A stretch of DNA of 64,000 nucleotides from Parageobacillus thermantarcticus (GCF_900111865.1 NZ_FOJS01000002.1:1-64000), one strand, 5' to 3'; numbered from the stretch's first letter, positions 9,064 through 17,567 are shown. Notes: generated by a model not told the origin, from the sequence alone. Numbers and translations: made by a program.

Positions 9064-11700
9064 TTATGACCATTTTTCCCATTGCCCGTTGTCCGGGTCA
9101 ATGGAAACTAAACGGAGCCATCCGTTTTGCACTTTTTGTCGGAAATGAGGATCGTCTTCGAGCAAGCGCTCGATATATTGCCGCGGCGCTTCGATGATGA
9201 CGAGCAAGCGAAGCGGCGAATGGAACATTTCATGGTCGGACGCCATTACCGACTGCCACGGAAGCCCAGCAAGCAGGTCGCTCGCGTTTCCTTGCATGAC
9301 TCCGATTCCCGCGGTGATCGTTTGCGTTGTTTTGCTGCCGCTTCCGTAGTAATGCGGAGCGACGGTCGATGCGTAATATTGCAAGTTGATCCATTGCGCA
9401 ACAGTCACCGGACCGGCGATAATGTTTGCCAGCGACTCTTCAGACGGATCCTCGCGCCAGTCATAGCTATGCAAAAATACTTTTCCTTCTAAATCGCAAT
9501 GCTTCGTTAGCTGACGGCGCCCAATAATAAACGCGGCATTCCCCGCGAGCCCCCATTCCGGACGGATTTCGCTCCAGTCTTCCGCGCGGCGGCGCGCCTC
9601 GGCAAGCGGATCTTTCGTTTTGCGGCCCAATCCCGGCAATTTCGCCAACCGCTCATTATTTGCGTTGCGGCTTACTTCTTCTAACTTTCCTTGCAACATC
9701 TCAAACGCGTTTTGCGCCGCTTCCGAAAGCGCCGGCACATACAGCCAGCGAAGCTCATCGACCGTTGTCAGATGCTCGGCTGCAACAAAAACGGTGTCTT
9801 CGGGAATAACGATGCCTTTCTTTGCAAGACCTTCGCGAACTTCTTTTCGGTTGCAAAGCGCGGCGAACACCCGTGCATTGAATCCTCCCGCTGCTCCGCC
9901 GCATGCGCCGCAATCAAGCGAAGAGGCGTAAGGATTGTTCGTCGTTTCGCTTTCATGACCGCAGACAACGACAAGCGGCGCAAAGCGGCTTGTAAGCCCC
10001 ATTCCTTTTAGCAGGCGATAAACGTACCGCACTTTTTCTTCAGCGGAAAAACCTACAGGAAGATCCGCTGCTTCCAATGAAGATTCCCGATCAAGCGAAA
10101 GTTCTGTTTTCGGCTTTTGCGACCAATTGTCTAAAAACTGACGAAAGGCACGGCCCGCTCCGCTCGGTGCTACACTTCGGGCAAGGGTGTGCAAACCGAG
10201 CCACGGCCCGCTCATTTCTGGAAGCAACAAACTTGCCATCAAATGCTGTTTCATTTTTTTAAACGTATGGCTAAGCGAAAGCGGAACGCTACGCCGGCTG
10301 CGGTATTCTTTGATAGTTGCTGCTGATGCATATTCGCGAACTTCGTGCAACGGTTCTACGATCGCTGGACAAGAAGCGTGCGCATAGCCGCTGTCCAGCT
10401 CGCGCGTCTTGATAGGAAGGCCGAAAAAACCGGCGCACCCGTATGTTTCGAACGACCCTGCCTGCTCTAAATGGCGCCGGAAAGGCTCGGAACGAACATC
10501 GATACAAAAAATAAGCTGGGCGATCGCTTGTTTTTGCTCGTTGTTTGGAGAATCAAACGCAATCTTCTCCTTTAGCTGCGCCTCTTGCGTATCTTCCCAC
10601 GCTTCTAGCCAAAGTTTGCCGCGAACAATCTTATCAAAGCGATCAGCCAAAGATAACCGCGCTTGCTGTTCCGCTTGTGGCAAGCGCATCCATTCTTCCG
10701 GCGTCAATCCTCCCCAATGCATCCAAGCCGCAAGAAGCGGAAGAAGAAGCGTTTCATCGTCCTCTTTGTATTGCGCAATTGGCAAATAAGGCGCAATCAA
10801 CGCCCATTCGAGCGAAAGGCGAATGGCTAAATAATCCACAAGCAGCAAATGCGCTTGGCCGGACTGCTGCGAACGCCATTGTAGCATTCCTGCCCATCCC
10901 GGCAAGGAAAGAAGATGCGCTTCCAAATAGTCTTTCATCGCTTCATGCGGTATACCAAGCATCATTAACGCCTGACGCAATGCGTCTTCGGCATTTGCCG
11001 GCAAATCTTTCAAGCGTTTGCGCTGCTGTTTATTTAATGATGGGTCGTCGATCACCAGTTTCCGCCATGCGTAGTAAAACCCTTTTTCCCGATATGGAAG
11101 CGGCCATGAAGCTTGCGATTCATCTAAAAATAATTTGCACCATTTAATCATATGGTGGTCAAGCATACGCGCCCATTCCCCTTCTCCCTGTTGTTCAAGA
11201 AGAAGGCTTAGCGGTCGGATTGGTAAACGTGTTGCATCTTCGGGCAATCGCATGCCTTTTGCTTTCGCTGCCAAGCTTTTTAACTGCGGAGATGTTAACA
11301 CTTGATTTGGAATTTCTTCATGCCAAAGCGCGGCGCGGCAAAAACGTTCCGCTTCCTCGCGCGGCAACGCCAGCGATTGCTCATCCAGCCAGCGCTGCAG
11401 CCGTATTTCCAAAAACTTTAGATTCAATTCCCCTTTCCGCTGAGCCGCTCGCAACATGGACATGCTTGGATAAATATCAATATTTTGCATTGCTTTTAAA
11501 CGGCGCGCCACTTGCTCAAACGGAAGATTTTCTAGCCCCAGCCACGGATGGCGAGCGATAAACGTGGCAATCGGCCAAAGCGGGGCGATTGCTTTGCTGG
11601 CATTTTGAACAAGTTCGTCCACATCGATGACCGCCGCAGCATCTTCTGCCCGTTGCTTGCGTACGTTCGGACGTTCGAGCGATGCGATTGTCGTGTTCAT
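9064..11700 (-). CDS. dabA: Inorganic carbon transporter subunit DabA (DUF2309/UPF0753)
   Basis: 878 residues. DabA is the cytoplasmic, carbonic-anhydrase-like subunit that with the membrane protein DabB drives vectorial conversion of CO2 to bicarbonate. The four zinc-site residues can be placed: Cys399 and Asp401 in FCIDVRSE, His582 in VCGHESET and Cys597 in SLDCGACGG; the C-x-D pair and the 15-residue His-to-Cys spacing match characterised DabA. No membrane segment. Its ATG overlaps the dabB stop by four bases, so the two are coupled. No Rubisco or carboxysome genes are near, so a role in supplying bicarbonate for anaplerosis or biosynthesis is inferred. Confidence 0.92.
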   Translation of the reverse strand: MNTTIASLERPNVRKQRAEDAAAVIDVDELVQNASKAIAPLWPIATFIARHPWLGLENLPFEQVARRLKAMQNIDIYPSMSMLRAAQRKGELNLKFLEIRLQRWLDEQSLALPREEAERFCRAALWHEEIPNQVLTSPQLKSLAAKAKGMRLPEDATRLPIRPLSLLLEQQGEGEWARMLDHHMIKWCKLFLDESQASWPLPYREKGFYYAWRKLVIDDPSLNKQQRKRLKDLPANAEDALRQALMMLGIPHEAMKDYLEAHLLSLPGWAGMLQWRSQQSGQAHLLLVDYLAIRLSLEWALIAPYLPIAQYKEDDETLLLPLLAAWMHWGGLTPEEWMRLPQAEQQARLSLADRFDKIVRGKLWLEAWEDTQEAQLKEKIAFDSPNNEQKQAIAQLIFCIDVRSEPFRRHLEQAGSFETYGCAGFFGLPIKTRELDSGYAHASCPAIVEPLHEVREYASAATIKEYRSRRSVPLSLSHTFKKMKQHLMASLLLPEMSGPWLGLHTLARSVAPSGAGRAFRQFLDNWSQKPKTELSLDRESSLEAADLPVGFSAEEKVRYVYRLLKGMGLTSRFAPLVVVCGHESETTNNPYASSLDCGACGGAAGGFNARVFAALCNRKEVREGLAKKGIVIPEDTVFVAAEHLTTVDELRWLYVPALSEAAQNAFEMLQGKLEEVSRNANNERLAKLPGLGRKTKDPLAEARRRAEDWSEIRPEWGLAGNAAFIIGRRQLTKHCDLEGKVFLHSYDWREDPSEESLANIIAGPVTVAQWINLQYYASTVAPHYYGSGSKTTQTITAGIGVMQGNASDLLAGLPWQSVMASDHEMFHSPLRLLVIIEAPRQYIERLLEDDPHFRQKVQNGWLRLVSIDPDNGQWEKWS

Positions 11701-13202
11701 CCATTAACGACCTCCTTCTGCAAATAATCGGCAAGATAACGCGGATGGCTTTCCATCGACTTTAAGCGCGGTTCGCCCATATGGACGAGCCACATATACA
11801 ATCGCGCAAACACGTGAGATGAACGATGGGTGGAAAGCCATATGCTCGCCAATCCGCCGGCTGCTAGCATCAAGACAGCTGTCGCCTCCGTAGCAACGGA
11901 GATACTCGAATTAGGTGGCACCGTTTTATGCAAAAGCATCATCAGACCCCCATGCACCGCTCCAGAAGCGAAAGCCGCCCCTGCCAATACAAGCAGGCTA
12001 GTCATCCGTCCATTCTCAAAAGCAGCGAGCCGCTCCCACGCAAACGCCAGCGACCAGCCGAGAATAAGAGCGCTCAGCCATTTTGCGTTTTCTTCCGGCG
12101 ACATAAGCAAAAACGTTACCCCTACGATAAGGCCGCCCACCGCTCCGGCAAACCGCCATGTTTTGGACAATCTTTGCGATAGACGGATCGTTTGATTCGG
12201 ATGCGGCACGACTGAACCGGATTGCAAAAATAACGTTGCTTTAAACAAACCGTGCAACACTAAATGAATTACCGCCGCCACATAAGCGCCTAACGCACAT
12301 TGAATGAGCATCAATCCCATTTGCGCCATCGTGGAGGCAACTAATTGCCGTTTGTAATCAACTTGCACGAAACTAATCCCAGTACCGATCAGCACCGAAA
12401 TGGAAGCGAGAACAATCAGCAACATTTGTGATACATCGCCGTTGAATAGCGGAGAAAATCTTGTCAGCAAAAGACCGCCTGCATTGACCAATCCAGCGTG
12501 CATAACCGCGGAAATCGGCGTTGGCGTCACCGCGGATTCCAACAGCCAGCGCTGAAACGGCCATTGCCCCGCCGGGATGATCGCCGCCAAAACAAGCAGC
12601 ACATTCAGCCCTGTTTTTTCCCACCATTCGAGATGGCGGATGCTTTCTGACGATAAAGCAAGCGACAGCCGCCAATGTCCCGTTGCGCTCCATAACCATA
12701 AACCAGCGACAAACAAGGCAAGCCAGCTTAATGAAAATACGGCGGCCATGCGCGCCGCTGTCATTCGCGCCGGACGCCATTCTTTTTTTAACCGTGTTAG
12801 TTGTGTCAGCCCCAATAACGGCAAGCCCCAAAAGAGAATAAGCAAACGAATATCGTTGCCTAGCCATGTCAGCGCCGCGGCGCTAACGGTAAACGTAAGC
12901 AGTGTAAAATACTTTCGATACGCGCGGTCGCCATGCAAATAATGAAGGCAAAAGCGCTCGATGATCCAGCCGAGCGTCAAAATAAACAGCGCCATAAACC
13001 AGCCGAGCATATCGGAACGCCATAATCCAACTACAGCGTGATGATTAGCAAAAATCAGCCCTGCTAACGCCACGGCGATCGGCAACAGCATCATTCCTAC
13101 GTGCACCCGCACATAGCTTAGCGGCACACGCCGATCCAACAGCAATAAAGAACTGATAAGAACCATTCCTACCGCTGCGAATAACAAGATGAACCAAACC
13201 AA
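11697..13202 (-). CDS. dabB: DabB, NADH-quinone oxidoreductase subunit 5 family proton channel
   Basis: About 501 residues, some 13-14 hydrophobic segments, with the antiporter-like core of NuoL/MrpA relatives (PTPISAVMHAGLVNAGG, VIHLVLHGLFKATLFLQSG). It forms the membrane, cation-conducting half of the DAB CO2-hydration pump. I place the start at the TTG at 13202 (AGAGGGGG seven bases upstream, protein starting VWFILLF): an in-frame ATG at 13259 with its own AAAGGAAG exists but lies inside the leader terminator hairpin and adds 19 polar residues. Either start keeps the frame. Expression is probably controlled by the tandem RNA leader. Confidence 0.85.
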   Translation of the reverse strand: MVWFILLFAAVGMVLISSLLLLDRRVPLSYVRVHVGMMLLPIAVALAGLIFANHHAVVGLWRSDMLGWFMALFILTLGWIIERFCLHYLHGDRAYRKYFTLLTFTVSAAALTWLGNDIRLLILFWGLPLLGLTQLTRLKKEWRPARMTAARMAAVFSLSWLALFVAGLWLWSATGHWRLSLALSSESIRHLEWWEKTGLNVLLVLAAIIPAGQWPFQRWLLESAVTPTPISAVMHAGLVNAGGLLLTRFSPLFNGDVSQMLLIVLASISVLIGTGISFVQVDYKRQLVASTMAQMGLMLIQCALGAYVAAVIHLVLHGLFKATLFLQSGSVVPHPNQTIRLSQRLSKTWRFAGAVGGLIVGVTFLLMSPEENAKWLSALILGWSLAFAWERLAAFENGRMTSLLVLAGAAFASGAVHGGLMMLLHKTVPPNSSISVATEATAVLMLAAGGLASIWLSTHRSSHVFARLYMWLVHMGEPRLKSMESHPRYLADYLQKEVVNG

Positions 13203-13229
13203 CCCAAATCCCCCTCTCTTTTCCGCAAC

Positions 13230-13313
13230 AAAAAAACCGGCTATGTCACCTTCATCCATCGTGCTTCCTTTTTAAAAGGACACACGAATGGCATCGAGTG
13301 TACATAGCCGGTT
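13230..13313 (-). terminator. Leader terminator upstream of dabB
   Basis: On the minus strand AACCGGCTATGT (13313-13302) and ACATAGCCGGTT (13246-13235) form a perfect 12-bp stem followed by a run of seven T. The long loop has its own small hairpins and an AAAGGAAG-ATG. The 5' arm shares ACCGG with the closing stem of the second RNA repeat, so the two structures exclude each other. Confidence 0.7.
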
Positions 13314-13427
13314 TATCTTCAACGAGCCTATAAGGCCTTTTGAAGATCTACCAAATTGTACATATTCCACTATTCGGTTTACTTTCAACCACTCCGCCAC
13401 AAACGGACTGTTTGAAAGTCTACCGAA
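13308..13427 (-). ncRNA. Tandem structured RNA leader (candidate riboswitch) of dabB-dabA
   Basis: Two copies of one secondary structure occur on the minus strand. Copy 1 (13427-13373): stem TTCGGT/ACCGAA, an internal loop AGA opposite TAA, stem CTTTCAA/TTGAAAG, then a variable apical hairpin (TCCG/CGGA). Copy 2 (13354-13308): stem TTGGT/ACCGG, the same AGA/TAA loop, stem TCTTCAA/TTGAAGA, variable apical hairpin (GCCT/AGGC). Stem sequences differ with compensation while the internal loop is identical, which argues for selection on structure. A terminator competing with copy 2's closing stem follows. I do not recognise the class; ligand stabilisation would be expected to switch dabB-dabA on. 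Confidence 0.65.
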
Positions 13428-13463
13428 CTGCAGAAAATTCAAATTTTATTTGTATGTTATTTA

Positions 13464-13492
13464 ATCTAATATGGAAACATATTGTTTGTCAA
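13464..13492 (-). promoter_or_regulatory. Promoter of the dab leader and operon
   Basis: TTGACA (13492-13487), a 17-base spacer and TTAGAT (13469-13464) on the minus strand. Transcription would begin about 25-30 bases before the first RNA repeat. Confidence 0.6.
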
Positions 13493-13527
13493 TACTTTTC
13501 CGCTCTTGTTCTAAGTTTTTCACTTTT

Positions 13528-13749
13528 GCCACAGAAACAAACGATGACCGCCACACGCTAATGCATGCAATCTGCCGCATAGCGGATGAAAAAAATCGGT
13601 AAAAAAGCTGGCGGCATTGCAACCAGAAGCGGCTGTTACAGGACATGGAGCGCCAGTATCAGGGAAAAAGCTTCGAAAAGGGGTTGGCAAAGCTAGCGCG
13701 CGATTTTGACCGCATCGCCGTGCCGGATTACGGAAAATACGTTCATTAA
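13528..13749 (+). pseudogene. Remnant of an unrecognised gene with an internal stop
   Basis: A plus-strand frame reads ...TNDDRHTLMHAICRIADEKNR, a TAA, then KSWRHCNQKRLLQDMERQYQ and continues for some 35 residues to a TAA at 13747-13749. The tail is polar, helical and protein-like (FEKGLAKLARDFDRIAVPDYGKYVH), and a strong terminator follows seven bases after the stop, as expected of a former gene end. The 5' part runs into the dab promoter and no start is evident. Family not recognised. Confidence 0.35.
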
Positions 13750-13755
13750 CGGATC

Positions 13756-13781
13756 CGCCTCCTGCAAACAGACAGGAGGCG
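13756..13781 (+). terminator. Terminator after the 13.7 kb gene remnant
   Basis: GCCTCCTG / CAGGAGGC stem with an eight-base loop, then CTACTTTTATT on the plus strand. Confidence 0.75.
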
Positions 13782-13790
13782 CTACTTTTA

Positions 13791-14513
13791 TTAGTGATAT
13801 GCGTAATTAAATAACACATACGCTGCAACGAGCACTCGTTCCCATTCTTCGTATCCTTCGTTTACGCGAAACGTATAGCGCCAGCGCAGCTGCCGCGGAC
13901 GTTTCCCTTCCGCAATCAATTTTCCATCTAACCACACTTCTGTGCGAGAAACCAATTCCGGTGACTGAAAAAACAACGTTTTTCCCTGTATCTCCACAAT
14001 CATCCGCTCGCGCAGTTTCAATTTGTTTCTCCATGAATAATCCGTACGCGCAACTGCGACAACCGCGCCGTTTTGCACAATATGCCATACATCATTCACA
14101 CGAAACAACTTTTCACGCTGCTCTATGATTTGTATAGACGTTCCGTCGGCAAATGCAAAAGACAAATTTAAATACCACTGATTTTGATCGGACAAAATGC
14201 TATTGGCAATACGCTGCCATGGACATGGAAAGAAGCGCCAAAACTCCCCCATCTTTTTGGTTCCCTTAAACAAACGCTTTTTTCCCGTCCAAAATCGTTC
14301 CGCTATATGCGTATGCCAAACATCTTCGTCCTCCGCTTCTTCATACCTAGCATCAAGTCGATTAAGCCATCGTTCGATTCCCCAAATCAACAGGGCGCCG
14401 CCTAAAAAACAAGAAGCAATAAGCAACTGCTTCCACTCCCATTCTCCTAAAACGAAAAAACGCAAAGCGATTCCAATCGATGCAGCGGCGAAAAACAACA
14501 GCAGCTTTTCCAA
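13791..14513 (-). CDS. Membrane-anchored protein of unknown function
   Basis: 240 residues. Two N-terminal hydrophobic segments (about 3-22 and 29-46) are followed by a soluble domain rich in beta-strand-type sequence and aromatic residues (YLNLSFAFADGTSIQIIEQREKLF, VWHIVQNGAVVAVARTDYSW). The pattern of short strands repeated through the C-terminal 150 residues suggests a beta-sandwich or barrel, perhaps tubby/LURP-like, but no signature confirms this. It is convergent with the upstream remnant and divergent from the glutathione peroxidase gene. Function unknown. Confidence 0.6.
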   Translation of the reverse strand: MEKLLLFFAAASIGIALRFFVLGEWEWKQLLIASCFLGGALLIWGIERWLNRLDARYEEAEDEDVWHTHIAERFWTGKKRLFKGTKKMGEFWRFFPCPWQRIANSILSDQNQWYLNLSFAFADGTSIQIIEQREKLFRVNDVWHIVQNGAVVAVARTDYSWRNKLKLRERMIVEIQGKTLFFQSPELVSRTEVWLDGKLIAEGKRPRQLRWRYTFRVNEGYEEWERVLVAAYVLFNYAYH

Positions 14514-14576
14514 AATGTTCCTCCCCCCTCGAAATGGTGGCAGACGAAAGGCAAATGATTTTACAATTTATTTATT

Positions 14577-14602
14577 TTATTATTTAATAATTAATATAAA
14601 AA
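14577..14602. promoter_or_regulatory. A+T-rich palindrome upstream of the glutathione peroxidase gene
   Basis: ATTATT-T-AATAAT is a perfect 6-1-6 palindrome about 30 bases before the start codon. Its layout recalls Fur/PerR-family boxes (7-1-7), but agreement with the PerR consensus TTATAATNATTATAA is only partial, so peroxide control is a weak inference. Confidence 0.25.
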
Positions 14603-14624
14603 ATGTCGTTAAAGGAGTGAGTTT

Positions 14625-15176
14625 ATGTCCATTTACAATTATGAAGTGAAAAAACCGAACGGAGAAACGGTTTCTTTATCTGATTACAAAGGGAAAGTGT
14701 TGCTCATTGTGAATACAGCGAGCCGCTGCGGATTTACACCACAATTCCAAGATTTGCAAAAATTATATGAAAAATATCATGAACATGGCTTTGAAATTCT
14801 CGGTTTTCCGTGCAATCAGTTTGGCGGGCAAGAGCCGGGAAGCAGCCAAGATGCCGTTGCTTTCTGCCAACGAAATTACGGAGTGACTTTTCCTATTTTT
14901 GCTAAAATTGAAGTAAACGGCGATAACGCCCACCCATTATTTCAATATTTGAAAAAAGAAGCCCCATTCAAAGGGTTTGATGAAACAAGCGCGAACGGAA
15001 AAATTCTAAAACTGATGATTATGGAAAAAAACCCGGAATGGTTGGTTGGGGATGAAATCAAATGGAACTTCACCAAATTTCTCATTGATCGTAACGGTAA
15101 AGTAGTTCGCCGATACGAACCAATTGAAGAGCCGATCGACTTTGAACAAGACGTCGCAGCGCTTGTCAACGCATAA
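14625..15176 (+). CDS. Glutathione peroxidase-family thiol peroxidase (insert-containing form)
   Basis: 183 residues. Peroxidatic Cys in NTASRCGFT (about residue 37), with the conserved Gln in FPCNQFGGQEPG and Trp in [13 protein letters not shown] completing the Cys-Gln-Trp site; Cys replaces selenocysteine. Bacterial Cys-type enzymes normally use thioredoxin and reduce hydroperoxides. Relative to the second copy at 42515-42991 it has about 25 extra residues (FDETSANGKILKLMIMEKNPEWLV) between PLFQYL and the Trp motif. Strong GGAG ribosome site before the ATG. Monocistronic. Confidence 0.85.
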   Translation: MSIYNYEVKKPNGETVSLSDYKGKVLLIVNTASRCGFTPQFQDLQKLYEKYHEHGFEILGFPCNQFGGQEPGSSQDAVAFCQRNYGVTFPIFAKIEVNGDNAHPLFQYLKKEAPFKGFDETSANGKILKLMIMEKNPEWLVGDEIKWNFTKFLIDRNGKVVRRYEPIEEPIDFEQDVAALVNA

Positions 15177-15552
15177 AAAAGCACAGGTGTTTCCATTATT
15201 CGCCGAAAAAAACAGCCCACTTTTGTGGGCGCAAACGGCGAATATCGCCGCCTCATTAACTGTCGGCGTGTTAGGTTAGCACACGACCCTCTCACAGTAA
15301 ACAGAAATATCTCCATCTCGATTCCCGATCGATTACTAAGTAATTTTCGATCCCGTCCAGTAAACTAGATTGTGGAAAATAAAATCGCGTGTTGTTTTTG
15401 CTACCATTCCGGGACTTCATTTTCCCGACCAACGAAGCAAGGCTTTTTATCCGCAAGAGATTCCTAGGTGTGTTTCAACAAAAAAAGTCCGGATTCCTTT
15501 TCAATCACATTTGTAGCGGCTGCTTGATAACTTGCTGCCAAAGGTTTAACGG
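15177..15552. other. Non-coding spacer with nested hairpins
   Basis: No credible gene. The part nearest the peroxidase holds a nested structure: an outer stem ATTCGCCG / CGGCGAAT (about 15198-15243) around GCCCAC-TTTT-GTGGGC (15215-15230). Read on the minus strand the inner hairpin is followed by a T-run and would terminate the ubiB transcript. Further on, TCGGCGTG pairs imperfectly with CACACGA (15263-15286). The rest shows no recognised element. A small RNA here is possible but unsupported. Confidence 0.4.
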
Positions 15553-17229
15553 CTAAAATCTCCCCGACTTGAAAATCGAATATAACAGCCATACAAACAT
15601 CAGTGTCGCTACGCCAAAACCAATCTCGATCGCCGGGATTTTCCACAACAATGTAGATTGCCTTCCCATCGAAGAACCGATAATAATCCCCACCATAATA
15701 ATGCTGAAAGACAATAAAACAATGCTAAACGATAAGCGATTGCTGATTTGATCTAATTTTTTCAAAAAATGGTCCAGCTCAGGGACGTCGATCTCAAGAT
15801 GAAGTTTTCCTTGTTTGATTAAAGAAGTTAATTCTTTCATGTTCTTTGGAAAGCCAATCAGCATTTCTCCATAATCGGAAACGCGTTTCCATACGACTTC
15901 CGCTACGTTTTTCGGGCGCAATCGCTCTTTTAACAGCTGACGCCCGAACGGTTCGGCAATATCGAGGATGCTGAAATCAGGATCAAGTTTTTCCACCATT
16001 CCTTCCACCGTCAGCAACGTTTTTCCTAATAACGTTAAATCTCTAGGAATGCGGATGGAGTGGCGAAACGCTACGCGGAACAGGTCGTTGACAGCTTCGC
16101 CAAGACTGATTTTGCTTAACGGAACATGGTAATATTTTTCTCTTAACTGTTCTACATCATCGCGCAGCTGCATCAAATTCACATCATCCGGCACCAATCC
16201 CATTTGGCAAATCGATTTAATGACCCCATCTGTACTTTGCTGCATTAGAGCAATAACCAATGAAGAAAAATGATATTTCATCTCAGGATTCAGCCGCCCT
16301 ACCATTCCGAAATCGATAAACGCGATCACTTCTCTAGGCAGCACCAACACATTTCCGGGGTGGGGATCCCCATGGAAAAAGCCTTCGATAAAAATTTGCT
16401 GAAAGATCGCCTTCGCTAGACGCTCCGCCAGCTTTTTCAGATTATAGCCATTTTGCTTCAGTCGCTCTAGTTCATTGAATTTGACGCCTTCCACATATTC
16501 CATCGTTAATACCTTTTTGGTGGAATACTCCCAAAACACTTTCGGAATATAGATGTTCGGGTCATTTTTGAACTGATTCGAGATTTTCTCGGCGTTGCGC
16601 GCTTCGATCGTATAATCAAGTTCTGCTCGCAGAGAACGCGAAAATTCATCGACCATATCGCGAATTTGATACCGTGCGGCCCATTCAAGCCGACGTTCAG
16701 CAAGAATAGCTAAATCTTGAAGAATTTCCAAGTCTGTCTCAATCATGTTGGCGATGTTCGGACGTTGAATTTTGACAGCCACTCTTTCACCTGAATGCAA
16801 GATCGCCTGATGAACTTGCCCGATCGAAGCGGCGGCGAGTGGAACATCCGCAAACTGGCGAAAAATTTTATTTAAGTCATCCCCTAATTCTTGCTGAACG
16901 ATGTTGCGCACTTCTTCAAAAGAAAAAGGTGGAACTTGATCTTGTAATTTTTCCAATTCACGGATAATCTCTTCCGGAAGCAAATCGGGGCGCGTACTTG
17001 CGATTTGCCCCAATTTCACGAAGGTCGGACCTAATTCTTGCAGAACAAGCCTAATTCGTTCGCCAGTGGTTTTTGCCTCTTTTTCTTTCGCATCAAAAAA
17101 CATCTTTTGCGGGAGGGAGAGGAACGGAGCGAATCCTATTTCTTCGACTACGATTCCAAATCCATGACGAATCAACGCAATGGCAATGTCACGGTAACGG
17201 CTCATATGGCGCATCCTTTTCCCAACCAT
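15553..17229 (-). CDS. UbiB/ABC1/ADCK-family atypical kinase
   Basis: About 558 residues. Conserved features of the UbiB family: the K-x-G-Q motif in FVKLGQIASTRPDLLP, AAASIGQVHQA (A-rich loop), VAVKIQRP (ATP-site Lys), HGDPHPGNVLV (catalytic loop) and IDFGMVG (DFG). Two C-terminal transmembrane helices (about 500-520 and 530-550) anchor it to the membrane. The family supports isoprenoid lipid or quinone metabolism through ATPase activity; the Bacillus role is unknown, menaquinone being the likely lipid. The start at 17229 (MVGKRMRH) follows AAAGGAGG by eight bases. It follows the phasin-like gene and is probably cotranscribed with it. Confidence 0.85.
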   Translation of the reverse strand: MVGKRMRHMSRYRDIAIALIRHGFGIVVEEIGFAPFLSLPQKMFFDAKEKEAKTTGERIRLVLQELGPTFVKLGQIASTRPDLLPEEIIRELEKLQDQVPPFSFEEVRNIVQQELGDDLNKIFRQFADVPLAAASIGQVHQAILHSGERVAVKIQRPNIANMIETDLEILQDLAILAERRLEWAARYQIRDMVDEFSRSLRAELDYTIEARNAEKISNQFKNDPNIYIPKVFWEYSTKKVLTMEYVEGVKFNELERLKQNGYNLKKLAERLAKAIFQQIFIEGFFHGDPHPGNVLVLPREVIAFIDFGMVGRLNPEMKYHFSSLVIALMQQSTDGVIKSICQMGLVPDDVNLMQLRDDVEQLREKYYHVPLSKISLGEAVNDLFRVAFRHSIRIPRDLTLLGKTLLTVEGMVEKLDPDFSILDIAEPFGRQLLKERLRPKNVAEVVWKRVSDYGEMLIGFPKNMKELTSLIKQGKLHLEIDVPELDHFLKKLDQISNRLSFSIVLLSFSIIMVGIIIGSSMGRQSTLLWKIPAIEIGFGVATLMFVWLLYSIFKSGRF

Positions 17230-17276
17230 CCATCCGCCCTCCTTTAATGGCAAGAACCTTTTTAAACTTCCTTCGT

Positions 17277-17567
17277 CTATTCGTCACTTTTTTCTAAATT
17301 CTCAATTCGCTGTTCCAATTTTCGAATATCCTCTTTTGTCGCCAAATCCAGTTTGTCCACCATTTGTTTGAGCTGTTCGTGCACAATACGCTGCAATTCC
17401 GCTTTTCTTTCTTCCTTTTGCCGAATCCACTGATCCATAATATCCTTCGCCTCTTCCAAAGATAATTCCCCTTTTTTCACCAACTCATCGACAAACTTTT
17501 CTACTTGTTCCTTACCTATCACAGCCAAACCGAGACCAAATGCCAACCATTTTTTCATAAAAGCCAT
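17277..17567 (-). CDS. Phasin-like coiled-coil protein
   Basis: 96 residues, charged and almost entirely helical. After a short hydrophobic N-terminus (WLAFGLGLAVIG) come ELVKKGELSLEEAKDIMDQW and heptad-like ERKAELQRIVHEQLKQMVDKL, then RKLEQRIENLEK. This matches the small phasin-like proteins often found beside UbiB-family kinases in bacteria. AGGAGG lies ten bases before the ATG. Role probably accessory to the kinase or to lipid interfaces; inferred from linkage only. Confidence 0.65.
   Translation of the reverse strand: MAFMKKWLAFGLGLAVIGKEQVEKFVDELVKKGELSLEEAKDIMDQWIRQKEERKAELQRIVHEQLKQMVDKLDLATKEDIRKLEQRIENLEKSDE

Noticed and set aside
11928-12942. Long plus-strand frames opposite dabB and dabA
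   Set aside because: Antisense shadows of strongly conserved minus-strand genes; no ribosome sites or homology.
14577-14602. PerR box before the peroxidase gene
   Set aside because: Only about half of the positions match TTATAATNATTATAA in an A+T-rich region; kept only as a weak palindrome.
15198-15290. Nested hairpins downstream of the first glutathione peroxidase as a possible riboswitch
   Set aside because: Only one gene end lies on each side; the inner hairpin with T-run serves as the ubiB terminator. No repeat, no downstream gene in the right orientation, no recognised class.
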